This document shows positions 17,636 to 26,962 of a DNA stretch of 64,000 nt, in pieces. Positions within the stretch are counted from its first letter, which is position 1, and every line of letters begins with the position of its first letter. A program made the translations under genes and the position numbers. Source of the DNA: Arenibacter echinorum (lineage in GTDB: Bacteria > Bacteroidota > Bacteroidia > Flavobacteriales > Flavobacteriaceae); contig NZ_QLLN01000004.1 in the NCBI RefSeq assembly GCF_003259375.1, positions 498,495-562,494 on the forward strand. Reading direction: 5' to 3'. Below the pieces are notes generated by a model. It saw nothing but the letters and a program-made list of their open reading frames with translations. It ran no database searches and had not been told where the DNA came from.

Positions 17636-18823
17636 ATGATTACCAATAAAGGCACCTGGATTATTGCGCTGCTGTACTTTTTCTTGACTCTAAATCTTAA
17701 TGCCCAGCTGGCACAAGGATCGGTGAAACATGTAAAAGTTTATTATGAACCGGGCATGTTCGGTGGCTGGCCGGCCAATCATGGGGTGTGGAATTGGGGC
17801 AATGAGATTTTGGTTGGATTTTCCAAGGGTAATTACAAGGATATGGGCCCCGATCATCATAATTTCGACAAAGAAAATCCGGAGCTTCATGTGCTGGCAC
17901 GAAGTCTTGATGGGGGAGAAACTTGGAAGTTGGAAGACCCTGGAGCTATAGACGGTGATCTAATAGTTCCTGATAACGGAAGTTACCATGGGCTTATAAG
18001 AAAAGATGTCGAGGCCCCGGAATTTATTCCTGCCCAAAAAATTGACTTTAAAAATCCTAACTTAGCATTTACTGTGCGTATGACGGACCACCACGGTGCC
18101 GAATCACGAATTTGGTATTCCTACGACAGGGGACATGACTGGGAAGGACCGTATAACTTGCCCAATTTTAATACGCCTGGTATTGGAGCTCGGACCGACT
18201 ATATAATTGATGGTAAAAATGAATGTATGCTATTTCTTACTGCGGCCAAAGCCAACGGAAAAGAGGGTAGGGTTATGTGTGTGAAAACAGTTGATGGCGG
18301 TAAAAATTGGGACTTCGTTTCTTGGATCGGACCTGAACCAGAAGGATTTTCCATTATGCCGGCTTCCGTTAGAATATCCGATAAAGAAATTTTGGTAACT
18401 ACTCGAAGAAGGGAAGAATCAGGCCGATATATCGATGCCTACCTTTCCCAAGATAATGGGTTAACTTGGAACCCCCTGCCCAACCCAGTGGAAAATTGCG
18501 GACAGGGCAATCCGCCCGCCATGGTAAAAATGAAAGACGGAAGAATATGCCTGATATATGGATACAGGGCATTGGAGAAGGATATCAAAAACAAGCGGGA
18601 CAAAAGTGAGATCAGGGCAAAAATCAGTACAGACAATGGACGTACATGGAGCAAGGATTACGTGCTGCGCGATGACGGTTCGGGAAAAGACTTGGGCTAC
18701 CCACGGGTAGTACAACGCGCAGACGGCAAAATAGTAGCCCTCTATTATTTTATGGACAAGGAAACAGGTCCCGAACGCTTTATTGCGGCCACCATTTGGG
18801 ATCCTCCATCAATTGAAGAATAA
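17636..18823 (+). CDS. Secreted sialidase-fold (BNR/Asp-box) protein 1
   Basis: The 395-residue protein has a signal peptide ending near NLNAQ (residue 24) and a six-bladed propeller of the sialidase superfamily. Five Asp boxes are visible: SLDGGETW, SYDRGHDW, TVDGGKNW, SQDNGLTW and STDNGRTW. GH33 sialidases share this fold, but nothing in the locus handles sialic acid, so the substrate is open. It starts 91 bp after fucI and is the first of three related genes. A hydrolase or lyase on fucose- or uronate-containing glycans is a reasonable guess and no more. Confidence 0.8.
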   Translation: MITNKGTWIIALLYFFLTLNLNAQLAQGSVKHVKVYYEPGMFGGWPANHGVWNWGNEILVGFSKGNYKDMGPDHHNFDKENPELHVLARSLDGGETWKLEDPGAIDGDLIVPDNGSYHGLIRKDVEAPEFIPAQKIDFKNPNLAFTVRMTDHHGAESRIWYSYDRGHDWEGPYNLPNFNTPGIGARTDYIIDGKNECMLFLTAAKANGKEGRVMCVKTVDGGKNWDFVSWIGPEPEGFSIMPASVRISDKEILVTTRRREESGRYIDAYLSQDNGLTWNPLPNPVENCGQGNPPAMVKMKDGRICLIYGYRALEKDIKNKRDKSEIRAKISTDNGRTWSKDYVLRDDGSGKDLGYPRVVQRADGKIVALYYFMDKETGPERFIAATIWDPPSIEE

Positions 18824-18902
18824 AGTTCATTATTTTAAGCATACAAACTGAGTTATAAGTCCCCCATTTATTGATTGTCAAATAGGTAAAACAAAAATCA
18901 CC

Positions 18903-20063
18903 ATGAAAAGCATTTACTATTATCTAACAGTACTGACTTTTATCATTTTCTCCTGCAAGGATAAGGCAGAAAAAACCGCTCCGAACGAAGCGGTTAAAAG
19001 TGGCAACGACATCACCGGAAATTTTACCTTGCCTCCCTTGGCCCAACCAGGTCAAGGAGCCTATCTAAGTGGCGAGCTTATCTACCCCTTGGATAATAAA
19101 CCCACTCCGGAATGCCATGCCTCTACCATAGTGGAAACACCTACTGGGCTGGTGAGTGCATTTTTTGCGGGTACCCATGAAAAAAATCCCGATGTCGGGA
19201 TCCGGGTATCCAGAATGGTGGATGGTAAATGGACCTGGCCGGAAGAAGTGGTAAATGGGGTGCAAAACGACACATTGCGTTACCCCCTATGGAATCCGGT
19301 GCTATTTCAGCCCAAGGAAGGGCCACTCTTATTATTTTATAAAGAGGGACCGGACCCAAGGACTTGGTGGGGCATGTTAATAACCTCATCCGATGGCGGA
19401 AAAACATGGTCCAAACCGGAAAAAATGGGAACGGACGAAAAAATTGGCCACTTGCTGGGCCCCGTAAAGAACAAGCCTATACAGTTGGAAGACGGAACTA
19501 TCATTAGCCCTACTAGTACAGAAATTAAGTTGGAGGATGGCGATGTGGATTGGATGGTACATTTCGAAATAAGCAAGGACAATGGTAAGACCTGGGAGGT
19601 AGTAGGCCCCATTAACGACGGGAAGGAGTTTGATGCCATTCAGCCCAGCATCCTTACCTATCCCAATGGGAAAATGCAGGTATTGTGCAGAACAAGGCAA
19701 AATGTAATTTCCCAAAGCTGGTCAGAGGATCATGGCCAGACCTGGAGCAAAATGACGGCTACAGAGCTTCCAAACCCCAATTCGGGAACAGATGCTGTGA
19801 CCCTAAAAGACAACAGACAATTACTTATATACAATCACACCACAAAAGAGGGAGAAGAACCCAAGGGGAGAAATATGATCAATCTGGCGATATCCGATGA
19901 CGGCATCAATTGGAAGCCTGTAATGACCTTGGAAAATGTACCGGCCGAATCAGGATATTCATACCCTGCCATTATTCAAACAGCTGATGGCTTGGTTCAT
20001 ATCACCTATACCTATTTAAGGCAATCTGTAAAACATGTGGTAATAGACCCAAAGCAGTTGTAG
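18903..20063 (+). CDS. Sialidase-fold (BNR/Asp-box) lipoprotein 2
   Basis: This is a 386-residue lipoprotein (signal peptide with lipobox IIFSC, Cys18). The propeller carries the Asp boxes SSDGGKTW, SKDNGKTW and SEDHGQTW plus a degenerate SDDGINW. The N-terminal CHASTIVETPTGLVSAFFAGTHEKNPDVGI region is characteristic of a sialidase-like subgroup common in Bacteroidota polysaccharide loci, and probably includes active-site residues. It follows BNR protein 1 by 79 bp. Anchoring at the cell surface or periplasm would place it with the other glycan-processing enzymes. Activity cannot be fixed from sequence. Confidence 0.8.
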   Translation: MKSIYYYLTVLTFIIFSCKDKAEKTAPNEAVKSGNDITGNFTLPPLAQPGQGAYLSGELIYPLDNKPTPECHASTIVETPTGLVSAFFAGTHEKNPDVGIRVSRMVDGKWTWPEEVVNGVQNDTLRYPLWNPVLFQPKEGPLLLFYKEGPDPRTWWGMLITSSDGGKTWSKPEKMGTDEKIGHLLGPVKNKPIQLEDGTIISPTSTEIKLEDGDVDWMVHFEISKDNGKTWEVVGPINDGKEFDAIQPSILTYPNGKMQVLCRTRQNVISQSWSEDHGQTWSKMTATELPNPNSGTDAVTLKDNRQLLIYNHTTKEGEEPKGRNMINLAISDDGINWKPVMTLENVPAESGYSYPAIIQTADGLVHITYTYLRQSVKHVVIDPKQL

Positions 20064-20143
20064 TCTGTAAATAGTAATTGGTCCAAAGAACAACTGACAA
20101 GATATTTGTTATAAAGAACACTTATGACATCCAAAAGATAAGC

Positions 20144-21367
20144 ATGGAGAATTATAAAATATTTAAAAAGTGGCCGTCTATTGTTGTCATGTTGTTGATG
20201 TTCCTTATACCAATTACATTCTTTGGATGTAAAGAGGATAAAACCGAAGATTATCCGAATCCGGTTTCCAATCCCACATCTAATTTGATGCTGCAGGGAG
20301 AATGGCTCCATGATCCGCATAAAATAGATTTTGATAAACTGCCTAAAATCCCAGTGGAGCATGCAGTGGTAAGCGATGTTACCCCGGATGGGGTTAACCA
20401 ACACAATTATTTGGCCTATCATGACAATCGCTATTGGATAATGTGGAGCGATGGCCCAGGGGTTGAAGATAGAGTGGGTCAGGTAGTTAAATATTCCACC
20501 AGCACCGATGGTCTGCAATGGGACAAACCAAAATTCCTAACTACATATCCTGAAGGCTCTGGCCCAGAATCCCCCAATTACAACACTAGAACAGATCAGG
20601 GCCTCAGGTGGATTTCGAGAGGCTTTTGGGAATACAAAGGTGAATTTTTGGCATTGGCCTCATTGGACGAGGCCAAAGGCTTTTTTGGTCCAACCTTGGC
20701 CCTCCATGCCTTTAAATGGAACAAAGAATCAGAATCATGGGAGCACCATGGCATAGTTATGGAAAATGCAATCAATAATTTTCCGCCCAAGAAATTGCCT
20801 TCCGGCGAGTGGTTAATGTCGCGCAGGTCTTTTGATTATGTTGAAAGAGGGGTCGATTTTATGGTAGGAGCAGAAAACCGTTTTGACCAATGGGAAGTCT
20901 ACCCAGTTTTTGGAACAAGTACGCATCTGGAAGCGGAGGAACCCTACTGGTGGATCTTGCCCGACAATAAAAACCTGATGGCGCTTTTTAGGGATAATCG
21001 CAAAAGCGGGTACTTGTATCGCTCCTTTTCAACAGACAATGGTCGTACTTGGAGCTCACCTGTGCAAACCAACTTTCCGGATGCCCGATCCAAATTCCAC
21101 GGCCTACGGTTACAAGATGGAAGATATGTTCTTGTTTCCAATTCCAACTATAAAAAAAGGGACCCTTTAACCTTGGCTATAAGTGACGATGGCATGGTAT
21201 TTACCAAAATGGGGTACTTGGTCGGAGGTAGACACATAGATTACCCCCATGTGTTGGAGCATAATGGATATTTATTGATAGCCTTTGCCGGGGACGCCAA
21301 ACAGAAAATAGAAGTAGTGAAAGTGAAGGTGTCTGATTTGGATAAAATCATGAGGGACAACAAATAA
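20144..21367 (+). CDS. Sialidase-fold lipoprotein 3
   Basis: The 407-residue protein starts at the ATG at 20144, because that places a lipoprotein signal peptide (IVVMLLMFLIPITFFGC) at the N-terminus. The longer frame from 20078 would bury it. It has a beta-propeller pattern with weaker Asp boxes (STDGLQW, STDNGRTW, SDDGMVF) and the conserved LAYHDNRYWIMWSDGPG and ISRGFWEYKGEFLALASL segments. It is more divergent than its two neighbours and may belong to another sialidase-clan family. It begins 80 bp after BNR protein 2 and is followed by a 279-bp spacer that contains a palindrome. Confidence 0.75.
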   Translation: MENYKIFKKWPSIVVMLLMFLIPITFFGCKEDKTEDYPNPVSNPTSNLMLQGEWLHDPHKIDFDKLPKIPVEHAVVSDVTPDGVNQHNYLAYHDNRYWIMWSDGPGVEDRVGQVVKYSTSTDGLQWDKPKFLTTYPEGSGPESPNYNTRTDQGLRWISRGFWEYKGEFLALASLDEAKGFFGPTLALHAFKWNKESESWEHHGIVMENAINNFPPKKLPSGEWLMSRRSFDYVERGVDFMVGAENRFDQWEVYPVFGTSTHLEAEEPYWWILPDNKNLMALFRDNRKSGYLYRSFSTDNGRTWSSPVQTNFPDARSKFHGLRLQDGRYVLVSNSNYKKRDPLTLAISDDGMVFTKMGYLVGGRHIDYPHVLEHNGYLLIAFAGDAKQKIEVVKVKVSDLDKIMRDNK

Positions 21368-21467
21368 AATTCATCCTATAGTGTGCAATGTAATTTAAAT
21401 CTCCCTGAGAAGCATTCCCTCAAAATAAACCCACTTTCTTTTGAAATCACGAAATAATTAATTATCA

Positions 21468-21487
21468 TTGCTTAATCGATAAAGCAA
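21468..21487. promoter_or_regulatory. 20-bp near-perfect palindrome upstream of the SSS symporter
   Basis: TTGCTTAATCGATAAAGCAA is symmetric except for one base pair and has the central CG of LacI-type operators. It lies 159 bp before the symporter start. It differs from the TTAAACGTTTAA site at 14 kb outside the core, so it may be a second, weaker site or one for another regulator. Confidence 0.4.
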
Positions 21488-21646
21488 AAACTAATAGTCT
21501 AAAAATCAGTTTTGTTTCTTGAGACCTATTGATCTATTATTTTTACTATTAAAGTAAATTGAGGATTTTACAATTAACCAACACTTAAGTAGAGCGAATA
21601 TCCTACTTTTAGAGCTTATACCAAATAACCTAAATAGCCAACAATA

Positions 21647-23131
21647 ATGAACAGTTTAGATTTAATCGTATTCTTCATTTACATAGGAGGAATAGCCCTT
21701 TTCGGAGGTTCGTTTTTTAAGAAAAGTAGAACTTCCTCCTCCTACACCATGGGCAACAACGATATCCCGGGCTGGGTAGTTACCATGTCCATTTTTGCCA
21801 CCTTTGTGAGTAGCATAAGTTACCTGGCCCTTCCAGGAAATGCCTACCAATCCAATTGGAATGCCTTGGCTTTTAGCCTTTCCCTTCCCATTGCCTCCTT
21901 GATAGCAGTAAAATATTTTGTCCCCCTTTACAGAAAGATAAATAGTCCATCGGCCTACACCTATATGGAACAACGTTTCGGAGCCTGGGCGAGAATCTAT
22001 GTCTCCCTTTGCTATTTACTGACCCAATTGATGCGGATCGGGACCATTTTATACCTCCTGGCCCTTACCTTGAATGCCATTGTTGGTTGGGACATGATCA
22101 CCATAATTATATTTACAGGTCTGGTAGTATCCGTTTACTCCATGTTGGGCGGAATTACAGCGGTATTATGGACTGATGCCATACAGGGCATTATATTGAT
22201 CGTTGGTGCCGTGGTCTGTGTTGGCTTTATTCTCTTTAATATGCCAGAAGGTCCGGGACAAGTTTTCGAAATTGCTGCAGAGAATGATAAATTTGGGCTG
22301 GGAAGTTTCAGTCTAAGTTTAACTGAACCTACCTTTTGGGTGGTGCTTGTTTACGGTGTATTCATTAACCTACAGAATTACGGTATAGACCAAAATTATG
22401 TACAGCGCTATATGGCCTCGAAATCTGATAAAGAGGCCCAGAAATCAGCCTTGATCGGTGGACTGATCTATCTGCCCATTTCTGCCGTATTCCTTTTTAT
22501 AGGTACTTCTCTTTTTGCCTATTACCATTCCGCCGCTACCCTGCCCGTTGAGTTACAGGACATAAATAAGAGCGACAGTGTATTCCCTTATTTCATTGTA
22601 AATGCCCTGCCTGCAGGGATAACCGGACTAATGATCGCCTCTATCTTTGCGGCCGGAATGAGCACCATATCCACAAGTTTTAATAGTTCCGCAACCGTTT
22701 TTCTTACGGATTATTACAATAAATATTTTAAAAAGACGGCGTCCGACAAAGAAGGAATGCGCGTGCTCTATATTTCATCCGCTATCATTAGCGTAATCGG
22801 GATCGTTATTGCCATTGCTATGATCAATGTAAAAAGTGCCTTGGATGCATGGTGGAAACTCTCTTCAATTTTTAGCGGGGGCATGTTGGGACTTCTACTT
22901 TTGGGACTATTCTCCAAAACAAAAAATGTAAAAGGAGCCCTTGTAGGGGTATTGGTCGGTATTTTGGTCATTGTTTGGATGAGCCTATCCGGTACCATTT
23001 TCGGAGAGGATTCCCTTGGTGCTTCCTTCCACACCTATTTGACCATTGTATTTGGGACCGCTGCCATATTCATCGTGGGCTTCCTGATATCTATATTCAA
23101 TAAAAAAACCGATGAAATCTATGAAAATTAA
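21647..23131 (+). CDS. Sodium:solute symporter (SSS family)
   Basis: The 494-residue integral membrane protein has about 13 hydrophobic segments starting with DLIVFFIYIGGIALFGGSFF. SSS hallmarks are the WVVTMSIFATFVSSISYLALPG segment in the second helix region, GGITAVLWTDAIQGIILIVGA and the NYGIDQNYVQRYMASKSDKEAQKSA loop, which is strongly conserved in the family. It imports a sugar or related organic solute with Na+. In this block the likely cargo is a product of the BNR proteins or a fucose-type sugar. Its relation to the separate FucP transporter suggests different substrates. It has its own upstream spacer, so it may have its own promoter. Confidence 0.88.
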   Translation: MNSLDLIVFFIYIGGIALFGGSFFKKSRTSSSYTMGNNDIPGWVVTMSIFATFVSSISYLALPGNAYQSNWNALAFSLSLPIASLIAVKYFVPLYRKINSPSAYTYMEQRFGAWARIYVSLCYLLTQLMRIGTILYLLALTLNAIVGWDMITIIIFTGLVVSVYSMLGGITAVLWTDAIQGIILIVGAVVCVGFILFNMPEGPGQVFEIAAENDKFGLGSFSLSLTEPTFWVVLVYGVFINLQNYGIDQNYVQRYMASKSDKEAQKSALIGGLIYLPISAVFLFIGTSLFAYYHSAATLPVELQDINKSDSVFPYFIVNALPAGITGLMIASIFAAGMSTISTSFNSSATVFLTDYYNKYFKKTASDKEGMRVLYISSAIISVIGIVIAIAMINVKSALDAWWKLSSIFSGGMLGLLLLGLFSKTKNVKGALVGVLVGILVIVWMSLSGTIFGEDSLGASFHTYLTIVFGTAAIFIVGFLISIFNKKTDEIYEN

Positions 23132-23335
23132 ATAAGGAAGAAGCTTAATTGGGTTGAAAGGGCACAATAGGATTTTGTCTTCAAATACTAAATAATGACG
23201 AGTATCTCTGTTTAGTGTGAATTTCGTAATTTTAACATCTTGAAGATATTTACCTCTAAACCCTGTAACTTTCAGATTAACAACATATTACATACAAGAT
23301 TGGCATTAAACAGCCCATTTTAACCCAAGACGAAG

Positions 23336-24349
23336 ATGAAACCAAAAACATCATTAAAGGATATCGCAAAAATTGTTGGTGTTTCCATACCCTTGGTTTC
23401 ATATGTTCTTAGCAATAAAGGCAAGGAGAACAGGGTATCCGAAAAGACCGCAAAAAGAATAAGGGAGGTAGCCAAGGAATTGAACTATCATCCCAATTGG
23501 AATGCGAGAAGCCTTAAAACCAATAAAACGAGATCCATAGGAGTTATTGTCGCCGATATTTCCAACCCCTTCTTTTCCAATTTGGCCCGGACTATAGAGG
23601 ACGAAGCATTTTCCCAAGACTATACGGTAATATTTGGCTCCTCGGACGAAAAGGTAGAAAAATTCAACAAGGTTTTGGATTTTCTTAAAATGAGACAGGT
23701 CGATGGTTTTATCATCGCAGCCCCCGAAGGTTCCAAAGATATTATTGCCGATCTGGCAAAAGCAGGTATTCCCTTTGTTCTGATAGATAGATTCTTCAAT
23801 GATCTTAAAACCAATTACGTCACCGTAGACAATTTTAAGGCCTCTATGCAAGCTACCAATTATTTACTGGGAAAGGGAAATAAGAAAATTGGGGCAGTAC
23901 TTTACAACTCAACCTTGGACCACTACAAAGAAAGGCATCAGGGCTACGTAGAGGCTCTTAAACAGGCCGGCTTGCCCGTGGATACCGAATTGATAAAAAA
24001 AATTAATCACAGGTCCCTAAAAGCAGATATGAAAAGGGTCGTAAAAGAATTGGTACAGGATGCCGGAGTAGATGCCATCTATTTTCATACCAACACCTTG
24101 GCCGAGGAAGGATTAACGCAAATGTTGGGCTTGGACAGAAAAATACTTAAGAAGGTCGATGTGGTCGTATTTGATCAAAATTCGTCCTACAATTTCTTGG
24201 AAGACCCTATCCCCTATCTCCATCAACCTATAAAGGAAATTGGGCAAAAAGCATTGCGTATCCTTATAGATCAGATCCAGGAACCTACCCAGGAGCTGCA
24301 ACAGATATCTTTTGATGCCAGATTGGAAAGCAGCTCATTGGAACCCTAA
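23336..24349 (+). CDS. LacI-family transcriptional regulator
   Basis: The 337-residue protein has the N-terminal LacI helix-turn-helix and hinge (TSLKDIAKIVGVSIPLVSYVLSNKG, then NPNWNARSLKTNKT-type HPNWNARSLKTNKTRSIGVI) followed by a periplasmic-binding-like sugar domain (DISNPFFSNLA, VDGFIIAAPEG, YLHQPIKEIGQKAL). Such proteins respond to sugars or sugar phosphates. It closes the plus-strand block and probably controls it through the palindrome at 14002-14013. The coding end overlaps a perfect hairpin that serves as terminator. Confidence 0.92.
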   Translation: MKPKTSLKDIAKIVGVSIPLVSYVLSNKGKENRVSEKTAKRIREVAKELNYHPNWNARSLKTNKTRSIGVIVADISNPFFSNLARTIEDEAFSQDYTVIFGSSDEKVEKFNKVLDFLKMRQVDGFIIAAPEGSKDIIADLAKAGIPFVLIDRFFNDLKTNYVTVDNFKASMQATNYLLGKGNKKIGAVLYNSTLDHYKERHQGYVEALKQAGLPVDTELIKKINHRSLKADMKRVVKELVQDAGVDAIYFHTNTLAEEGLTQMLGLDRKILKKVDVVVFDQNSSYNFLEDPIPYLHQPIKEIGQKALRILIDQIQEPTQELQQISFDARLESSSLEP

Positions 24350-24368
24350 ATTCCTTTAGGGTTCCAAT
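24337..24368. terminator. Perfect 14-bp hairpin overlapping the lacI-type stop codon
   Basis: ATTGGAACCCTAAA (24337-24350) pairs perfectly with 24355-24368 over a 4-nt loop. The stop codon at 24347-24349 lies inside the stem. It separates the plus-strand block from the convergent minus-strand operon ending at 24408. A T tract is lacking. Confidence 0.7.
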
Positions 24369-24407
24369 GCCTACTAGTCCTATAAAACTCCTCAAAGAAA
24401 AGAACTC

Positions 24408-25568
24408 CTATGAAATAAGATGCTTTGGAAAGTCCTTTACGTCTTCACAACAAATCTGTTCCATTACCTGTTGTAGTTCTGTTTTTAAAAGTGAAATGGT
24501 ATGGTCACCACCTTTGGCGCCCAGTGCCGCTACCCCGTACATAAAGGAACGCCCCATAAAAGTAAATTCGGCACCACTGGCCATGGTCCTGGCGATATCC
24601 GGACCACCCCTTAGGCCACTGTCCATCATTACCTTTATTTGGTCACCGTATTTTGCAGCTATTCTTGTTAAAGGCTTTATGGTAGATTCACCAGCATCCA
24701 ATTGCCTACCCCCGTGATTGGAAACTATAATACCATCCAATCCGAGTTTAATGGCGCTTTCCGCATCAGCCTCATTCGCAACTCCCTTAATCACCAATTT
24801 GCCCTTCCACATATCCCTTATAGGTTTAATCTTCTCCTCATTTAATCTTCCGGAAAAGGTCTTGTCCATGAATTTGCCTAATTGTGCCAGATCCAAGCCT
24901 TTGGGCATATAAGGTTTAAGGGTTTCAAAGTTGGGCTGACCGTGTATTAGGGTCTGCATGGCCCAATTTGGCTTGCCCAATATCTGAAGTATATTCTTTA
25001 CCGACATTTTTGGGGGCATGGCCAATCCGTTGCGTACATCCCTAGGACGGAAACCGAAGGTAGGCACATCGCACAAAATAACCAGCACCGGACATTCCGC
25101 AGCTTCGGCCCTTTTAATAATGTCATCCCTTACGGCATCCTCTGTAGGATGATAAAGCTGAAACCAAGCCTTTCCCTCGGTAATCTCACTTATGCGTTCT
25201 ATACTACTGGTGGTTACCGTACTTAAAATAAACGGAATATTATGTTCAAAGGCCGATTTAGCCAATATTTCAGGGGCATTGGGCCACATTAATCCTTGGA
25301 GTCCCACTGGAGCAATTCCAAAAGGGGCATCATATACATGTCCGAACAATTCGGTCTTCATACTGGAACCGGTATGCTTGCTAAGGTAATAGGGCAATAA
25401 CTCTATATCCCTAATTTCAGCAGTATTCTTATGTAGGTTTACATCTTCATTACAGCCTCCATCCAAGTATTCAAAAGCGAACTTGGGAATCCTTTTTTGG
25501 GCTCTCTTCCTTAAATCTACAACGGATGGATACTTGCTGTTGATCTTTATTTCTTTTTTTTTCTCCAT
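24408..25568 (-). CDS. lldD: FMN-dependent alpha-hydroxy acid dehydrogenase (L-lactate dehydrogenase-like)
   Basis: The 386-residue TIM barrel is of the LldD/glycolate oxidase family. Visible motifs are FGIAPVGLQGLMWP, WFQLYHP, the KLVIKGVANEADAESAIKLGLDGIIVSNHGGRQLD segment with the catalytic His of SNHGGRQLD, and DSGLRGGPDIARTMASGAEFTFMGR for FMN phosphate. The family oxidises L-lactate or related 2-hydroxy acids. The non-phosphorylating fucose pathway ends in pyruvate and L-lactate, so this gene fits as its last step, feeding electrons to quinone. It is the promoter-distal gene of the minus-strand operon, 96 bp after the DUF6786-like gene. Confidence 0.85.
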   Translation of the reverse strand: MEKKKEIKINSKYPSVVDLRKRAQKRIPKFAFEYLDGGCNEDVNLHKNTAEIRDIELLPYYLSKHTGSSMKTELFGHVYDAPFGIAPVGLQGLMWPNAPEILAKSAFEHNIPFILSTVTTSSIERISEITEGKAWFQLYHPTEDAVRDDIIKRAEAAECPVLVILCDVPTFGFRPRDVRNGLAMPPKMSVKNILQILGKPNWAMQTLIHGQPNFETLKPYMPKGLDLAQLGKFMDKTFSGRLNEEKIKPIRDMWKGKLVIKGVANEADAESAIKLGLDGIIVSNHGGRQLDAGESTIKPLTRIAAKYGDQIKVMMDSGLRGGPDIARTMASGAEFTFMGRSFMYGVAALGAKGGDHTISLLKTELQQVMEQICCEDVKDFPKHLIS

Positions 25569-25664
25569 GGCATTTTAATCTGCAATTGTTCTTGAATATT
25601 TATCTTTTATTTTTCCCCTCCCCATCTATCTAATACAATCTAAAGGGAGGAGATATTTTATTTA

Positions 25665-26924
25665 TTATTCCCCAGATAATTCTTTAATGGACACCCCCAA
25701 AATTCCTTGAGCTAGCTTTTCCAACTCGTCCTCGTCACCTACAAAATGAAAAGTTTGGTGGATATGGCTACTGCTTTCATTGGCTTTTAGATCCATTGCA
25801 GGGGATGAACTTTCCAATTCATAGAATGGCCCTAAATCCCCACTATCGTTATAAGCATTTACCGCATCACCCGAATATGGAAACTCCTGTAACTCCCATA
25901 AAGAATTAACATAATCGGTAGCGCCTTCACGTAGACTAAATTTGGCAATGGTAAGTACTTTGCTCTTGGCATCGTAGCTTCCCATGACAGGCAGCGCCCT
26001 CTGGGGGGAAATTCCAATTTTACCACGCTCTTTACCGTCCGCCTTGAAGAATAGGACACTATCCCCGACCTGTAATCGCTCCTTTGGAATCTTCCCAAAA
26101 TAATCGTCCGTTACCTTCTTGCCCAAAATGTCCTCATCCCCTTTTTTAAAAGGTACAATTATGGTGGTATGGTCCGAGGAGTTGAACATGCTCAATATCC
26201 AAATAGACATTAAGCCTGTTTTCTTATCCCAATCTTCCGGTCCTATATTGGTCAAGTTGTTTTCAGAGGCAAATCCTACCATTTTTAGAGTTTCAGGAAT
26301 ATTGAGTCCAAGAATTTCAGCGGCATCTTCCTTGTCCAAAAGAGTAATATTCCTTTGCACGCGTAAATCGAAAGTAGTTCCGGTATAATTCACCAATTTC
26401 ATGTCCCTTTCAAAATACGCCTTATCTTCAGTTCTCCTCACCAAATTAAAGGCTTCGGTATCCAATTCCTGGGGTACGTACCAGTTGTCCAACTCGAAGT
26501 TGGAATCCTTTTCAAAGAAAAGGGAGTACTGTCCACCTTCAGGTCCCAACCAGAAACGCTCTTCACCCCCTGTGGGATTAAAGTGTTCTTTTATTTCTCC
26601 GGACTTAATGAGTTCATGGTTGATCCATCCAAAACTATGACCTTCGTCGCCAGAGGCCGTACTCGTCATAACACGGCCCTGAAGTTCCGGGGAAATCAAA
26701 ATGCTCGACTCCCCATTTTCCAGAACCACCATGTTTTTGTAGTGTTTGGACAAAAATTCCCTGTCATATCCAAATGACCCCATGGAAAATGCTACCTCAT
26801 CATTTGCCAAGGTATTTGCACTTTGTTCACTTTTAGTTTTACAACTCAAAGCACATAGGAGAGCACATAGCGCTATTGATCTTAGGACAGTTCCGGATCT
26901 AAAAATATTTACTATACTTTCCAT
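25665..26924 (-). CDS. DUF6786-like lipoprotein
   Basis: The protein has 419 residues from the ATG at 26924. I chose this start because it opens a lipoprotein signal peptide (SIALCALLCALSC). The longer frame from 27056 would overlap the mutarotase gene and hide it. From memory the motifs (GRVMTSTASGDEGHSFGWINHELI, GGEERFWLGPEGGQYSLFF) match DUF6786, a Bacteroidota family with a galactose-mutarotase-like beta-sandwich. No activity is known to me. It lies 38 bp after the mutarotase and 96 bp before lldD in the fucose operon, so a role in handling the free sugar in the periplasm is plausible (inference). Confidence 0.75.
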   Translation of the reverse strand: MESIVNIFRSGTVLRSIALCALLCALSCKTKSEQSANTLANDEVAFSMGSFGYDREFLSKHYKNMVVLENGESSILISPELQGRVMTSTASGDEGHSFGWINHELIKSGEIKEHFNPTGGEERFWLGPEGGQYSLFFEKDSNFELDNWYVPQELDTEAFNLVRRTEDKAYFERDMKLVNYTGTTFDLRVQRNITLLDKEDAAEILGLNIPETLKMVGFASENNLTNIGPEDWDKKTGLMSIWILSMFNSSDHTTIIVPFKKGDEDILGKKVTDDYFGKIPKERLQVGDSVLFFKADGKERGKIGISPQRALPVMGSYDAKSKVLTIAKFSLREGATDYVNSLWELQEFPYSGDAVNAYNDSGDLGPFYELESSSPAMDLKANESSSHIHQTFHFVGDEDELEKLAQGILGVSIKELSGE

Positions 26925-26962
26925 GCTCCTATCATTTAGTTTTTGCCTGTTGTTTTTGGTTT

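Noticed and set aside
17636-23131. Sialic acid utilisation locus
   Set aside because: The BNR proteins look like sialidases and an SSS symporter is next to them, but no neuraminate lyase, epimerase, kinase or deacetylase is present, and the flanking genes process fucose.
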